DNA from: Rhynchopus sp. YZ270_cl-10
Lineage: Eukaryota > Euglenozoa > Diplonemea > Diplonemida > Diplonemidae
DNA length: 64,000 nt
Assembly (NCBI GenBank): GCA_964035575.1
Contig: OZ037875.1
Span: forward strand, 1,178,001-1,242,000
Reading direction: 5' to 3'
The notes beneath the pieces are model-generated. The model did not search any database and was not told where the DNA came from. It saw only the letters and a program-made list of their open reading frames with translations. The position numbers and the translations under genes are program-made. Below are positions 19,601 through 33,173 of the stretch, in pieces. Numbering within the stretch: position 1 is the stretch's first letter; the number at the start of each line of letters is the position of its first letter.

Positions 19601-22600
19601 GGGATGATTGAGATGATGCGTGACTGGGTCAAGACTGTGCCGCTGACGGGCTCCGACCACACTGTGGGTGCAACCATCCCGCAGAACACACCCGGAATGC
19701 GTGTGACCTTCATCCAGTTCTCGAAGGCGGATGCACGCCCGGACGAGGACCACCCGACGAACTGCGCCGTTGGTGCCTGCACGGACGGGCTGCTCTCAGG
19801 ACGTCGCGACGAGCTGTTTGGGGACCTGGACTGGCACGAGGCACACTACCAGTCGCAGTGGACGTACCTGCACGACGCACTGAACGACGTGGCAGACCAC
19901 ACTTTCCTTGCGTCGCAGAGCCCGCCGTACAGACAGCACGTTGTTGTGATCATTGCGGACGGAGGGCTGACGGACTACGACGGTGACGCGTGCTCGAACG
20001 GGTGCGGGAAGTTCTGGGGCAAGGACTTCTTCTGGAAGCGCCGCTACAAGGACTCGCTGCTGGAGGGCCAAAAGAAGCTGCGCGACGAGTCCGTTGTTGT
20101 GTTCGGTGTGGTTGTGCGCCGTTTCACAGCACACACGTTTGCGGACGAGAACGCAGAGGCGAAGCTGAAGCCGCTGATCAGCGACCCGCGTGACGAGCAC
20201 TTCATGAATGTGGAGATGGACAAGCTGAAGATTGATGTGCTGGACCAGCTGTGCGAGAAGTCGAGCACGTTTGGGAAGATCATTGCAAAGACGCTTGCGA
20301 CGTGCGCAGACCTGAAAGACCAACCGACCTGTGTCAAGGACTCTGGATGTGTATGGAACACCGCCTGCCAGAAGTCGGAGTGCTACGACCTGTGCACGAA
20401 GGAGAAGTGTGACACGAACCCGCTCTGCATGTGGACCGCAGGTGCGAAAGAGTGCACACTGACTCCGGTGACGCCGGCGCCGCCGACGCCAGCACCAGCA
20501 ACGCTTGCGCCGCCGACACCTGTGCCGTCGACAGCGGCACCGCCAACTCAGCCGCCGGCAACGCCTGCGCCGCCGACACCGGCACCGCCAACAGAAGTGC
20601 CCGCGACACCGGCACCGCCGACGATTGCACCGACCGCTGTGCCGACACCTGCGCCGCCGGTGGACGAGTGTGCGGATGCGGCGACGAAGAAGGTGTGCGA
20701 GGATGCGGGACAGACGTGTGTGGACCCGGACCAGCAGAACGCAGGGGACTGGAAATGTGTGTGCCCGCCACCGAGCACGGCGTCGCTTGTGGGGGCGGCT
20801 GCGAAGGACTGCATGTTTGACGAGTGCAGCCTGAACAGTATGACGTGCCAGTCTGTGGGGCAGACATGTGTGGACCCGGAGAAGGAGAAGCCGGACTCGT
20901 GGAAATGCGAGTGTGTGCCGCCGCAGACGCTTGTGGGGGCGCCAGTGGTCGGGAAGCCTGCAATCTGCAAGGACCCGCCGGGCGACTGTGAGACGTTTGG
21001 GGACATCTGCCACGCTGCGGGGCAGTCGTGCTCGACAGGGGCGACGAAGCACGACCAGAAGGTTGTGTGCGAGTGCATTCCGCCTGCAACGGGGACACCC
21101 GGACAGCACGTGCCTGCGGTGTGCGAGCTGAATGAGTGCAAGGCTGTGTGCCCGACGTGTGCACAGACAACCTCGTCGTCGGCGAACAAGTGCGAGGCGG
21201 CGGGACAGGACTGCGAGGACCTGGGCCTGGGACACCTGAGCCTGGGGGACTGGCAGTGCAAGTGCAGAACACCGTACACCGGGTCGAAGGTGACGGCACC
21301 TGCAGTGTGCGAGCTGGACGAGTGCAAGGCTGTGTGCCCGACGTGCGCGAGCAAGACGAAGGGGGCGCAGAACCTCTGCGAGGAGAAGGGGCAGACGTGT
21401 GTGGAGAAGAGCCTGACGACGGTGAGCGACTGGGAGTGCCACTGCGTGGACCCGAAGGTGGGGACGGCGCTGACGGCTCTTGCGAAATGCGAGGAGGACG
21501 AGTGCAGGACGCGGGAGCAGATCTGTGTGAAGGCCGGGCAGGCGTGTGTGGATGCGGACCACAAGGCTGCGGGGTCGTGGGAGTGTGTGTGCCCGCCGCC
21601 GTCGAACTCGACACAGGTTGCTGGTGTGGCGGTGTGCGAGGTGGACGAGTGCACGCTGGAGGAGGTAAACAAGGTGTGCGCGGACAGCCACCAGCTCTGT
21701 GTGGACACGGACATCACGTCGCTCGGGAACTGGGAGTGCCACTGCGTGGCGCCTGCACACGGGACTGCGCCGCAGCACGCGGTGGCGTCGTGCTCGCTGG
21801 ACGAGTGTGCTGTGAAGTGCCCGACGTGTGCGGACAAGGACAACAAAAATGGGAACGTGTGCACGGCTGCAGGGCAGCTCTGTGAGGACCCGCAGCCGAC
21901 ACACACGAACCTGAACGACTGGCTCTGCAAGTGCCCGCCGCCAAGCACAAAGACTGCGGTGACGACGACTGTGGCAGATTGTCGGGACGGGTTTGACGAG
22001 TGTGTGGAGCGGTCGGACGCTGTGCAGTGCAAGCACACCCCGCGGTACTCGCTGGACGGGTGCCTGTGCGCGTGTGGGTGGACGAGCACTGAGTTCAAGC
22101 AGACGGAGCCGTGCACGGACGGGTGCTGCAACCCGCTGCACGAGAAGTCGTCGTGGTGCCTTGTGGACACGGCGGATGCCTACAACAAGAACAAGCCGCA
22201 CTGCCTTGCAGCGTCGAAGCAGTTCTGTCTGTCTGCGGGACAGGTTCCGTCTGACGGGGGCAGGCCGTTGCGTGCTCCAATTCCCGGGGTTCCGAACGGT
22301 CAGACGAACGTGTGCACAGATGTGGGGCAGAAGTGTGTGGACCCGGACGAGAAGACGGAGAAGGACTGGTGGTGTGAGTGCGTGCTCCCGAAGAGCGGGC
22401 CGAAGGGTCTGCAGAGCCCTGCTGTGTGTGAAGAGGACGAGTGCGTGACCCACGGGGCTGTGTGCACGAACGCCGGCCAGAAGTGTGTTGATGCGGACCG
22501 GAGTGCGATGAAGAACTGGCAGTGCGAGTGTGTTGTGGGCCCTGTGAAGACGGCTGTGCAGGGCGTTGCGGTGTGCCAGATTGACGAGTGCATTGAGATC

Positions 22601-25600
22601 TGCCCGACGTGTGCGACCGACAACGGAACCACTGTGTGTGCAGAGGCTGGGCAGGACTGTGCAGACCCGAACACTGCCGGGACGAGCCTGAACGACTGGA
22701 CGTGCACATGCCGCGCGCCGAGCCAGGGCACCGCTGTCGGCGGCCCTGTGGCGAAGTGTCTGCTGGACGAGTGCGCGGAGCCGCCCCCAGGTGTGCCCTG
22801 CCCAACATGCGCGAAGGGGGCGTGTGGGGACCAGGCGTGCGAGGACCCGGACCAGTCGCCGACGTCGACGAACGACTGGCGTTGTGTGTGTCTGCCGCCG
22901 TCGAACACGGTGGCGATTGGGAACCGTGCGACGTGCGAGATTGACGAGTGCGACGGGAAGGTGTGCGCGCTGGGGCAGCACTGCTACGACCCTGACCTGA
23001 CTGCGCCGAACACGTGGCAGTGCGAGTGTGTCGCGCCTGCAACCGGGATCAAGCTCATGGGTAACGCAACGTGTGAGGAGGACGAGTGCAAGAAACACGA
23101 GGAGGTGTGCATGCGTTCTGGCCAGACCTGCCGTGACCTGGACAAGACGACGGTGAACAGTTGGATCTGCGAATGTATTGCACCTGACCTGGGCACACCC
23201 GGGTCACAAAAGCCTGCAGAGTGCCTTCCTTCTGAGGAGTGCAAGAACAACCTTGTGTGCTCCAACGCTGGGCAGCACTGTGTGGACCCGAACCCAAAAA
23301 CACTGAACGACTGGGAGTGCCACTGCATCCCGCCCTTCACGCCTGCCACAAAGGTGAAGGGGCCAGCAAAGTGCCTGCTGGACGAGTGCACAGCTGTGTG
23401 CCCGAGTTGTGCAAAGCAGACTGCCTCTGCGTCCCCTCTGTGCAAGGTGCACGGGCAGACGTGTGAGGACCCAGACCACAACAAGTTGAACGACTGGCGC
23501 TGTGTCTGTGTGCTGCCTGACACGGGTACGCCCGGGGCGACGGCACCCGCAAACTGCGTTTTGGACGAGTGTGTGGCGACCTGCGGCAGCTGTGCGATGA
23601 AGACGTGCTCGGACAAGGGGCAGCTGTGTGAGGACCCGAACACGGACCCGAAGTACAAGCGCGACTGGCTGTGCAAGTGCGTCCCGCCGTCGACGAACAC
23701 GATGACTGCGGGGGCGGTGGTGTCGTGCATGTACGACGAGTGCAGCGCACCGGCAAACAAGGATGTGTGCGGGGCGGGGCAGTTGTGTGTGGACACGAAC
23801 CAGGCGAAGGAGGGAACCTGGGAGTGCTCGTGCCCGGCACCGTACAGTGGGTCTGCGGCACAGGCGGCTGTTGGGAAGTGCTCGCTGAACGAGTGCACGA
23901 CGAAGTGCAGCGGGTGTGCGGACAAGGACAACGGCCAGGGGAATGTGTGCACACGCCAGGACCAAACCTGCGTGGACCCGGACATCCACAACGACGGGGA
24001 CTGGTACTGCGAGTGCAAGGTGGGGACTGGGCTGGCTGTCGGGAAGCCCGTTGTGCTGTGCGTGCTTGATGAGTGTGCTGTGCCGTGCCCAACGTGCGCA
24101 GACACCGGAGGCGGGAACCTGTGCACGAAGGAGGGACAGACGTGCAAGGACGCGAACACTGCGGCAGACTCGAAGGGGGACTGGGAGTGCCGCTGCCCGC
24201 CGCCGTTTGAGGAGAAGTTTGTGAAGGCTGGGCTGGCGGTGTGCAGTGCCGACGAGTGTGCGGACATGCTGGGCGGGAAGGTGAACGGGTCTGTGTGTGT
24301 GGACAACGGGCAGCTGTGCCACGACTCGCACCTCGACACGCTGAACGACTTTGACTGCGTGTGCCCGCCGCCTCGCCACGGAACGAAGACGGGGGCGCCT
24401 GCAGAGTGTGTGAAGGACGAGTGCCTGCTGCACGAGGATGTGTGCAAGAAGGCGAACCAGACCTGTCTGGACATCGACACTCAGGTGGACAACAACTGGG
24501 AATGCCTGTGCGCACCGCCTTCGTCGAGCACGCAGCTGATGGGGGCCGCTGTGTGCGAGGTGGACGAGTGTGTAGAGAACAGGCGCATCTGCGAGGGTGC
24601 GTCGCCGCCGCAGGAGTGTGTCGACGTGGACCGCACCCGTCTGAACGACTGGGAGTGCAGGTGCCTGACGCCGGCGTCGGGAACTGCTGTGGCAGCTGCT
24701 GCAGCGTGTGTGCTGGACGAGTGCGTGGCGACATGCGCAACGTGCGAGAAGGACCTGTGCACGAAGGCGGGACAGACCTGTGTGGACCCGAACACAGCGT
24801 TTGGGAGCCAGAACGACTGGGAGTGTGTGTGCCCGGCGCCGTCGTCTGTGACTGCAAAGGTGTCTGTGGCGGAATGCCCTGTCGACGAGTGTGTGGGACA
24901 CGGCTACGTGTGCCAGGCCGCACACCAGTCGTGTGTGGACCCGAACCACGGGGCGACAAGCCTTGGAGACTGGGAGTGCCACTGTCTGACACCTGCGACA
25001 GGGGTGGCGATTGCAGGCGTGGCGTCGTGCACTGTGGACGAGTGCACGAACCACGGCCATGTGTGCACGGGACACGGACAGACGTGTGTCGACCCGAACA
25101 AGAGTGCGGACGTGCTGCACGACTGGGTGTGCCACTGCGAGCCCCCGGCGACGCAGACGGCAGTGGCGGCGGCAGCGGAGTGCGTGCACGAGGGGGAGTG
25201 CAAGGACCCTGTGAAGGCTGGTGTCTGCGAGAGCCGTGGGCAGATCTGCGAGGACCCGGACATGACGAAGCTCGACGACTGGCGCTGCCTGTGCACGCCG
25301 CCGAGCCACGGTCTGCTGAAGGTTGCAGGGCCGGCGTTCTGCATCCTCGACGAGTGTGTGGACTCGTGTTCGACGTGCGCGAAGGACGTGTGCAAGGCAG
25401 CGGGGCAAACGTGCGTGGACGAGAACAAGGACCCTGTGCTTGGGCTGAACACATGGGAGTGCAGGTGCATTGCGCCCTCGTCTGGGTCGAAGGCCGCGGG
25501 TGCGGCGGTGTGTGTGGAGGACGAGTGCTCGTCGCACGCGTCGACCTGCACGGGTGCGGGACAGGACTGCGTCGACCCGTCGACAACGACGAAGGGAGAC

Positions 25601-28600
25601 TGGCGTTGCGAGTGTAGGAAGCCGTCGACTGGGACAGCAACTGCGGGGGCGGCCAAGTGCTCGACGAACGAGTGCGACTTCCACGAGAAGACGTGTGCCG
25701 ACGTGGGGCAGGTGTGCTACGACCCGGACCTGTCGGCGCAGTCGCTTGGGGACTGGAACTGCACGTGCGTGGCGCCGTACTCGGGGACGCAGGTGGGTGC
25801 GGTGGCAAAGTGCCTGGTGGACGAGTGTGAGCTGTACGGACACGTGTGCACGAACGCTGGACAGACCTGTGTTGACGAGGAGAAGGGGATGGCAGGGTTC
25901 TGGAAGTGTGTCTGCCCGCCACCGAACGAGAAGTTCAAGCGTGACATGGGTGTGGCGGACTGCGTTGTCGACGAGTGCAAGACATGGACGAACACAAGCA
26001 CCCCGTCTGCGATGCCGTCGAACGACGCGAAGGCGGTGAACCTGTGCGAGCAGGCTGGGCAGGTGTGCGAGGACCCGAACCACAACGCGTCGTCTGCTGG
26101 GGACTGGACGTGCACGTGCCCGCCTCCGGGGAACAGAACTGCGCGTGCACACGTGGCGACGTGCGATGTGGACGAGTGTGCGGACCCTGCGAAGGAGGAT
26201 GTGTGTGCGGCCAAGGGGCAGCGCTGTGTGGACCCGAACTGGGAGCCTGGCCACGAAGGGGACTGGACGTGTGTCTGCGTGCCGCCGTCCGTTGGGACGG
26301 GGAAGCAGGCGCCGGCTGTGTGCCTGGTCGATGAGTGTAAGGTCGACGGTGGTGTGTGCCAGGCGGGCGGGCAGCTGTGTGTCGACAGCAACCGTGCGGA
26401 GAACGGGACGTGGTCGTGCGAGTGTGTGGCACACGCGGGCGTGAACGCGTCGCAGCTGGGAGGACTGGCGGACTGCAACCCGCCGTCGAGCGAGTGCAGA
26501 ATTGACGCAATCCGCGAGGTGTGCACGTCTGCGAACCAGGGCTGCTACGACCCGGACCTGAAGGGGCACAACGACTGGGTGTGCGAGTGCGTGCCGCCTG
26601 CCACAGGCCCGCAGAAGCAGGGTGCGGCGACGGTGTGTGTGCTTGACGAGTGTGCGAAGGAGTGTCCAACGTGCGGGAAGTCGGTGTGTGCGGCCGCGGG
26701 GCAGACGTGCACAGATGCGAACACGGACGCGTCCTCTCTGAACGACTGGACGTGCACATGCCCGGCACCCTCGACAGGGTCGAAGAAGGGGGGCGTGGCG
26801 GTGTGCCAGCTGGACGAGTGTGCTACGGTGTGCGACGGCTGCCCGTCGGCGATCTGCACTGCGGCAGGCACGCAGTGCGAGGACACGAACACGGACGCAC
26901 GTTCGCCCGGAGACTGGGAGTGCGTGTGCCGTGCACCTGCCCTGGGACGTGTGACACAGGGCGTGCCGGTGTGCCTGATTGACGAGTGCGAGCAGAACGC
27001 ACACAAGTGCACGGCCGGGCAGACGTGCGCTGACGCGAACAAGCTTGCGACGTCCGAGGGGGACTGGACGTGCACGTGCCCGCCGCCGACGTCTGGGACT
27101 GCGGTGGCGAGTGCGGCGGTATGCTTCGAGAACGAGTGTCTCGTGGACGATAATGTGAAGAAGTGCACTGCAGTGGGGCAGGTGTGCATTGACCCTAAGC
27201 CGCAGCCGACGAACAAGGGTGACTGGGAGTGCCACTGCGCGCAGGGGAAGACCTTTGCTGTGGCTGCGGCAGCAGTCTGTGTGCTGGACGAGTGTGCGGA
27301 GCGGTGCACGTCGTGTGCGGACAGCGGGGGCGGGAACGTGTGTGCGAAGGCCGGGCAGCTCTGCACGGACCCGAACACGTCGCCGGAGAGCACACGTGAC
27401 TGGAAGTGCCAGTGTGCGGCAGGGGAGAAGGCTGCGCTTGGTGGCCCTGCGACGTGCGAGGTGGACGAGTGCTGGCAGCCAAGCAACTTTGGTGCACACA
27501 CGTGCCATGACACACCACGGACGACGGTCGACGGGTGTGCGTGCCAGTGTGGCTGGCAGGTGAAGGATGCGGCTCAGTACCCCGGAGCACACGGTGCTGG
27601 TATTGAGGTGGGCTGTCTGGCTGGGTGCTGCAACCCGAACGTTGTGGCGTCGGGGGCGTGGTGCCTGCTGGAGCCTGTGCAGACGACGGCCGTGTGCAAG
27701 GGCCTCGTGACTGCCGGGAAGATGGTGCAGACGTGCGCGGTGCTGTCGTCGGGGGTGGCGCCCGCGAAGCCGAATAACCTGTGCTCGAAGGCGGGACAGG
27801 TGTGCGTCGACCCGGACACGAGTGCGACGAGCTCTGGTGACTGGCGGTGCGAGTGCGTTGCGCCGGCGAGCGGGGACCCCAGCGTCGGGAAGGCTGGGTC
27901 GTGCATGGTCGACGAGTGCGAGAAGAACGGGCAGGTGTGCTCTGCGGCGGGACAGCTGTGTAAGGACACGGACAAGAAGAAGGAGAACACGTGGACGTGT
28001 GTGTGCCCGTCGCCTGCGAAAGGGTCTGCGACCGGGAAGGTTGCGGCGTGCGTGTACGTGGGTGAGTGTGAGACGGCAAGCATTGCGGAGGTGTGCAAGC
28101 AGAAGGGGCAGACATGCTACGACCCGGACGTAGCTGTGACTGGGAACTGGGTGTGCAAGTGCGTGGAGCCGTCGACAGGTGTGCCTGCGCTCATGACGAC
28201 GGCGACGTGTGTGCTGGACGAGTGCACGGCGGAGTGCCCGACGTGTGCGGACAAAGGGTTCGGGAACCAGTGCGATGTGGCTGGGCAGCACTGCGTGGAG
28301 TCGTCGACGTCGCCCGCGAACGTTGAGGACTGGATGTGCAAGTGTGTTGGGGACGCTGTTGGGGAGTCTGTCGCGTCTGTGGCCGTGTGCACGCTGGACG
28401 AGTGCAAGATGAACAACGGACGCCTAGCACAGCTGTGTGGTGCGGCTGGGCAGACCTGCAACGACCCGAACAAGGCGGTGCTCGGGGGGCTGAACGACTG
28501 GGAGTGTGTGTGCCCGCCACCAAGCATCGGGCGTGTGACGGGGAAGCTTGCAACGTGTCTGCGCGACGAGTGCCTGGAGGCGGACGTGTCTGTGGTCTGC

Positions 28601-31600
28601 ACGAAGGAAGGACAGACGTGCCAGGACCCGAACACGGACGCACGCAGCACCGGGGACTGGACGTGCGCGTGCTCAGCGAAGCCGGGTGAGACACCAAAGG
28701 TGGCGAAGGGGAAGGCCGCAAAGTGCGTGCTGCCGCCGAGCTCGTGGTGCGTGCAGCACGGCGAGACGTGCACGTTCCTGGGACAGGCGTGCGTGCCTGC
28801 AGCAAGCATTCTGAAGGACGGCTCGTGCGCGTGCATTGCGCCGCAGACAGGGCCGACGAAGGTGGGGGCGGCAACAGTGTGCATCCTCGACGAGTGCACG
28901 GCGGTTTGTGCGACGTGTGCTGACCACGGTGCCGGGAACGTGTGCACAAAGGCGGGGCAGACGTGCCAGGAGGGAAGCATGAACCCTGTGACCGGGAAGG
29001 GGGACTGGCGCTGCAAGTGTGCCGGGTCGGACATGTCGGCGGTGGCGGCAGTGGCGGTGTGCACCGTGAACGAGTGTGACACAGACCCGAAGGCAAAGGT
29101 GTGCGCAGCTGCGGAGCAGACGTGCACGGACAAGAACACGGCCGGAGACTCGCTGAACGACTGGATGTGCGCGTGCCACGAGCCCTGGACGGGGAGCAAG
29201 ATGCTCGGGGCTGCGGACTGCAAGTTTGACGAGTGCCTGTTCTCCGGAAGCGAGTGCACGGCGCTGGGACAGACGTGCTTCGACAAGGACACGTCGGCAA
29301 AGGTGCGTGGGGACTGGGAGTGCCGCTGTCCGCAGGGTGCGGAGGGGTTCGCTGTTGCGAAGGCGGCGACGTGTGTGTACAAGGGGGAGTGTGAGGTGAA
29401 GGAGAACGCGGACGTGTGCACAGCAGCAGGACAGACCTGCGTGGACCCGAATCCGGCTGTGGCGGACGACTGGCAGTGCCGCTGCGTGTCGCCCGAGGCA
29501 GGATCACACACCAAGGGGGCGGTGGCGGTGTGCACGCTGGACGAGTGCCGTGCGACGTGTGCGTCGTGTGCAACGAAGCCAGGGTCGCAGACACACGCAT
29601 GCGCGTCTGCGGAGCAGGACTGCGTGGACCCGGACACGGCGGCGACGAGCATTGCGGACTGGACGTGCGTGTGCCGTGCGCCTGCAGCTGGGAAGATGGT
29701 GGGTGCGGCGGCTGTGTGCAGCGTGGACGAGTGCCACAACGCAGAGAACCGTGCGGCGTGCTCGCGTGTGAAGGACACAACAGGGGCGGAGGTGCAGCAC
29801 TGTGTGGACAAGGACTACACAAAGACCGGGGACTGGGTGTGCGAGTGCATGTACCCGTACCACGGAACGGCGGGACAGCGTGAGGCGGCGGTGTGCCTGG
29901 TCGACGAGTGCACGGCGCCGAAGGCGTGGAGCAAGAAGCCGAACGGAAACGCGGTGTGCGGGGCGAAGGGACAGACCTGCCTCGACCCGCAGCAGGGCGT
30001 GGCGTCAGAGCTTGGGAACTGGGTGTGCCAGTGTGCGGACGGGACTGGGGAGCCGAACAGGGGTGCGCCGTCGACGACGTGCAAGCAGGACACACTGTGC
30101 GCGAAGTTCGGGTCTGCATGCGGGCCGCTCGAGATGTGCGTGGAGAAGGAGAACGTGTGGTCGTGCAGGTGCATTCCGCCCTTCGTGGGTGAGGCTGCTG
30201 GGAAGGCGGCGTCCTGTGTGCTGGACGAGTGCACGGCGGAGTGCACGACGTGTGCGCAGCAGGGGTCAGTGCACATGTGCACGCAGGCCGGGCAGAAGTG
30301 CGTTGACCACGACAAGTCACCGGACAGCCGTTCCGACTGGTCGTGCGTGTGCGAGGTCGGGAAGGGAGAAGCTGCTCTCAACAAGGCGGAGTGCATGGTT
30401 GACGAGTGCACGCTGAACGGAGTGACGTGCGAGGGTAAGGGCCAGGAGTGCGTCGACCCGGACATGCATGCCGAGACAAGCGGGGACTGGGTGTGCCAGT
30501 GCATTGCGCCTGCGTCTGGGAAGTCTGTGGCCGGGCCTGCGACGTGTCTGCTAGACGAGTGCAACCTGTACGGCGGGAAGTGCACGGTGGTGGGACAGGT
30601 GTGCATTGACCAGAACACGGCCCCGGCGAGTCTGAACGACTGGACGTGCAACTGCCCAGCACCTTCGTCGGGATACATGTACGCCGGACCTGCGTCGTGC
30701 ACGTACACAGGGGCGTGCAGGGACACAGCGAACTTCGATGTGTGTGCGAACGCAGGCCAGCGCTGCTTCCCAGGGAACTCGTCGGCCGACGACTTCAGGT
30801 GTGGGTGCATGCCGCCGTACCGTGGGACTGCTGGGGAGCGTGCCCCTGCACAGTGCATGATCGACGAGTGTGAGGACATCTGCGCAACGTGCGCGCGCAC
30901 AAACGAGAAAGCTGTCAACGTCTGTGCGGGTGCGGGCCAGCGTTGCGAGGACCCGAACCTGTCTGTGCAGAGCCTGGGTGACTGGGTGTGCATGTGCCAG
31001 GCTCCGTCGACAACAGCGGCCGTTGCGCGTGCTGTCGACAGCTGCCTTGTGGACGAGTGCCTTGCCATCACCATGACAGGTGCACGCAAGTGCGACAACT
31101 TCAAGCGCTACACGAACGACGGCTGCGAGTGTGCGTGCGGCTGGAAGGTCAGCGGCATCAACGGCGGCGGTCCCGGCCTTGACGAGAACTGCAACACAGG
31201 ATGCTGCAACCCGGACAAGGCAAAGGAGGGAGACTGGTGCATTGTTGCCGACAGTGCCTTCAACAAGAAGAGCGGCGTCTGCAGTGCCCTCATCAGCAAA
31301 CAGAAGACGTGTGCGAACGAGCGCGCACCTGCACCTGCAGGCGCACCTGTGAGTAAGTTTGTCGACGTGTGTGCTGCCGCTGGCCAGCGTTGCTACGACC
31401 CGAACCACAACCCCAGTGTGCAGGGTGACTGGGAGTGCCACTGCACAACCTCTGAGGACTACCATATTCTTTCCCCGGCAAAGTGCAGCGTGGATGAGTG
31501 CAAGCAGACGACTGTGTGCTCTGACGCCGGCCAGGCATGCTTTGACAAAGACACGGAAGCACTCTCGAAGAACAACTGGGAGTGCCAGTGTCTCTCGGGG

Positions 31601-33119
31601 TCAGGCAAGGCTGACATGGCACCCGCAGTTTGCAAGTTTGACGGCCACGACGAGTGCCAGATTGAGGCGAACAAGCAGACCTGTCTGAAGGCTGGACAGT
31701 ACTGCTACGACGAGGACCCGGAGCTGGCGGGCGACTGGGTGTGCCACTGCATGTCTCCATACACGCAAAAGGCTGCGGGGATCACCGAGGCTGCGACCTG
31801 CGTGATTGACGAGTGCCTGGCGACATGCCCGACGTGCGCAAGGAAGGGTGACGGACACGGCTACGCCTGTGAGGGACAGCAGTGTGTGGACCCGTCCTCC
31901 AGCAAGCTCAGCGACTGGATGTGCAAGTGCCTTACCCCGGCTATTGGGTCTGGTGTGCTGCAGCGCGCAGTGTGCGTTCAGGACGAGTGTCTCGAGACAC
32001 AGAACCTGAAGAAGTGCACAGACAAGGGCCAGGAGTGCGTGGACCTGCACCAAAGCGACACTAGTCTGAACGACTGGGAGTGCCACTGCGTGCGCCCTGC
32101 CCTGGGTTCGGCCATTGGCCACGCAGCAGTGTGCAAGATCAACGAATGTCTGACGGACGCACACATGCAGCTGTGCCACGAGAAGGGACAGATGTGCTTC
32201 GACCCTGACACAACAGCAGAGTCGACAAACGACTGGATCTGCAGATGCCCGGCCCCTGCTATTGGAAGTGCGACGATGAAGCCCGCGGAGTGCGTCTTTG
32301 TTGGGGAGTGTGCGAAGCCGGAGATTGCAGCTGTGTGCATTGCAGTGGAGCAGACGTGCGTCGACACGGACGTGGCACAGGACGGGACCTGGGTGTGCAG
32401 CTGTGTGGCACCGAAGACAGGGACGAACGGGCTCATGGGCCCTGCGGAGTGTGGGATTGACGAGTGCCAGGCTGAGTGCAAGACGTGTGAGCAGGACGTG
32501 TGCAAGGAGGCAGGACAGGACTGCTACGACCCGGACGTCACAGTTGAGGGGAACTGGATGTGCGCATGCAAGGGCGGCACCGGGAACAAGACCACGACGG
32601 CTCCAGCAGTGTGCACAGGTGTTGTGTGCGCGACGCTGGGTGCTGAGGAGTGCACAGCTGCACCCGAGTGTGTGTACGAGAGCTACTACGGCCTTTGCGA
32701 CTACGTCAGGTCCGCACCGGAATGGAACACAACTGCCCCGGCACGTCCGATTGGCGAGGGTGAGGACGACGACGACTGCACCTTCTGGGAGTGCTGGTGG
32801 TGGCTGCTTCTGCTCCTCCTCCTGTGCTGCTGCCTCCTGCTTGCCTTCCTCCTGTTCCGCTGCAGACAGAAGCAGCAGCAGAACGACATGGACGACGACA
32901 AGTGGAACAAGCAGTTCCAGGCTGAGGTCGACGACAATGAAGATGGCTACGGCATGGTATGTAGAGAGACACTTCCCCACTTCACCCACACACCACACAC
33001 CACCACAGTCGGAACGCTCGCCCCAGGGTAGTGCAGCAGGAGGCACTGAGGAGCCTCTTCTTGAGATGTCTGCGAAGGACAGCAACCCGGGATCCCGTGC
33101 TGACGAGGACGACATCTAA
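13685..33119 (+). CDS. Giant vWA and cysteine-repeat type I membrane protein, 6,460 aa when spliced
   Basis: Exon 1 is 13685-32956 (6,424 codons) and exon 2 is 33009-33119. A signal peptide covers residues 1 to about 19. Four tandem blocks of about 560 residues follow, each a Cys-rich stretch and a vWA domain with the metal-site motif DGSGS starting at residues 277, 840, 1399 and 1955. A Pro/Thr/Ala-rich hinge spans about 2259-2327. The next 4,000 residues are roughly 80-95 modules of 40-50 residues with the pattern DEC...C...GQ.C.D......DW.C.C..P, like degenerate EGF modules. A distinct GW...CCNP.....WC module interrupts them near 2767, 4593 and 5790. A membrane helix lies at about 6370-6391, then a short charged tail. 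Codons end strongly in G or C, unlike the gene before it. vWA plus EGF-like repeats imply a calcium- or ligand-binding adhesin or receptor; that function is inferred. Confidence 0.92.
13690..20300 (+). repeat. Four tandem vWA-containing coding blocks
   Basis: The gene repeats a unit of about 1.67 kb four times. MIDAS codons lie 563, 559 and 556 residues apart. Stretches over the vWA core are nearly identical in DNA between blocks 1 and 3, while block 4 is the most diverged. This points to serial unequal duplication with later exchange among the first three. Confidence 0.85.
32957..33008 (+). other. Spliceosomal intron, 52 nt, phase 0
   Basis: Donor GTATGT after codon 6424 and acceptor CCACCACAG. 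Splicing joins GGC ATG to TCG GAA in phase and continues 36 codons of acidic, Ser-rich tail (with EEPLLEMS) to TAA at 33117. Without splicing, the frame adds 24 residues and stops at 33031. The coding-like second exon makes splicing the better model. Confidence 0.75.
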
Positions 33120-33146
33120 GTCTTGTCACATGCCACTTTTGGCCAA

Positions 33147-33173
33147 GTGACGAAGCACAGTGAGGCTTCGATC
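33147..33173 (+). repeat. Hairpin family A copy with changed stem
   Basis: CGAAGC, loop ACAGTGAG, GCTTCG. Compared with the commonest stem CTAAGC/GCTTAG, a T-A pair has become G-C on both arms, a compensatory change that supports pairing. It starts 28 nt after the stop codon of the giant gene. Confidence 0.65.

Noticed and set aside
19796-28291. Minus-strand open frames of 1,100 and 1,695 codons opposite the giant gene
   Set aside because: They are antisense shadows: the + gene avoids codons whose complements are stops because of its G/C-ending bias. Their translations are Arg/His/Ala-rich with no domains.
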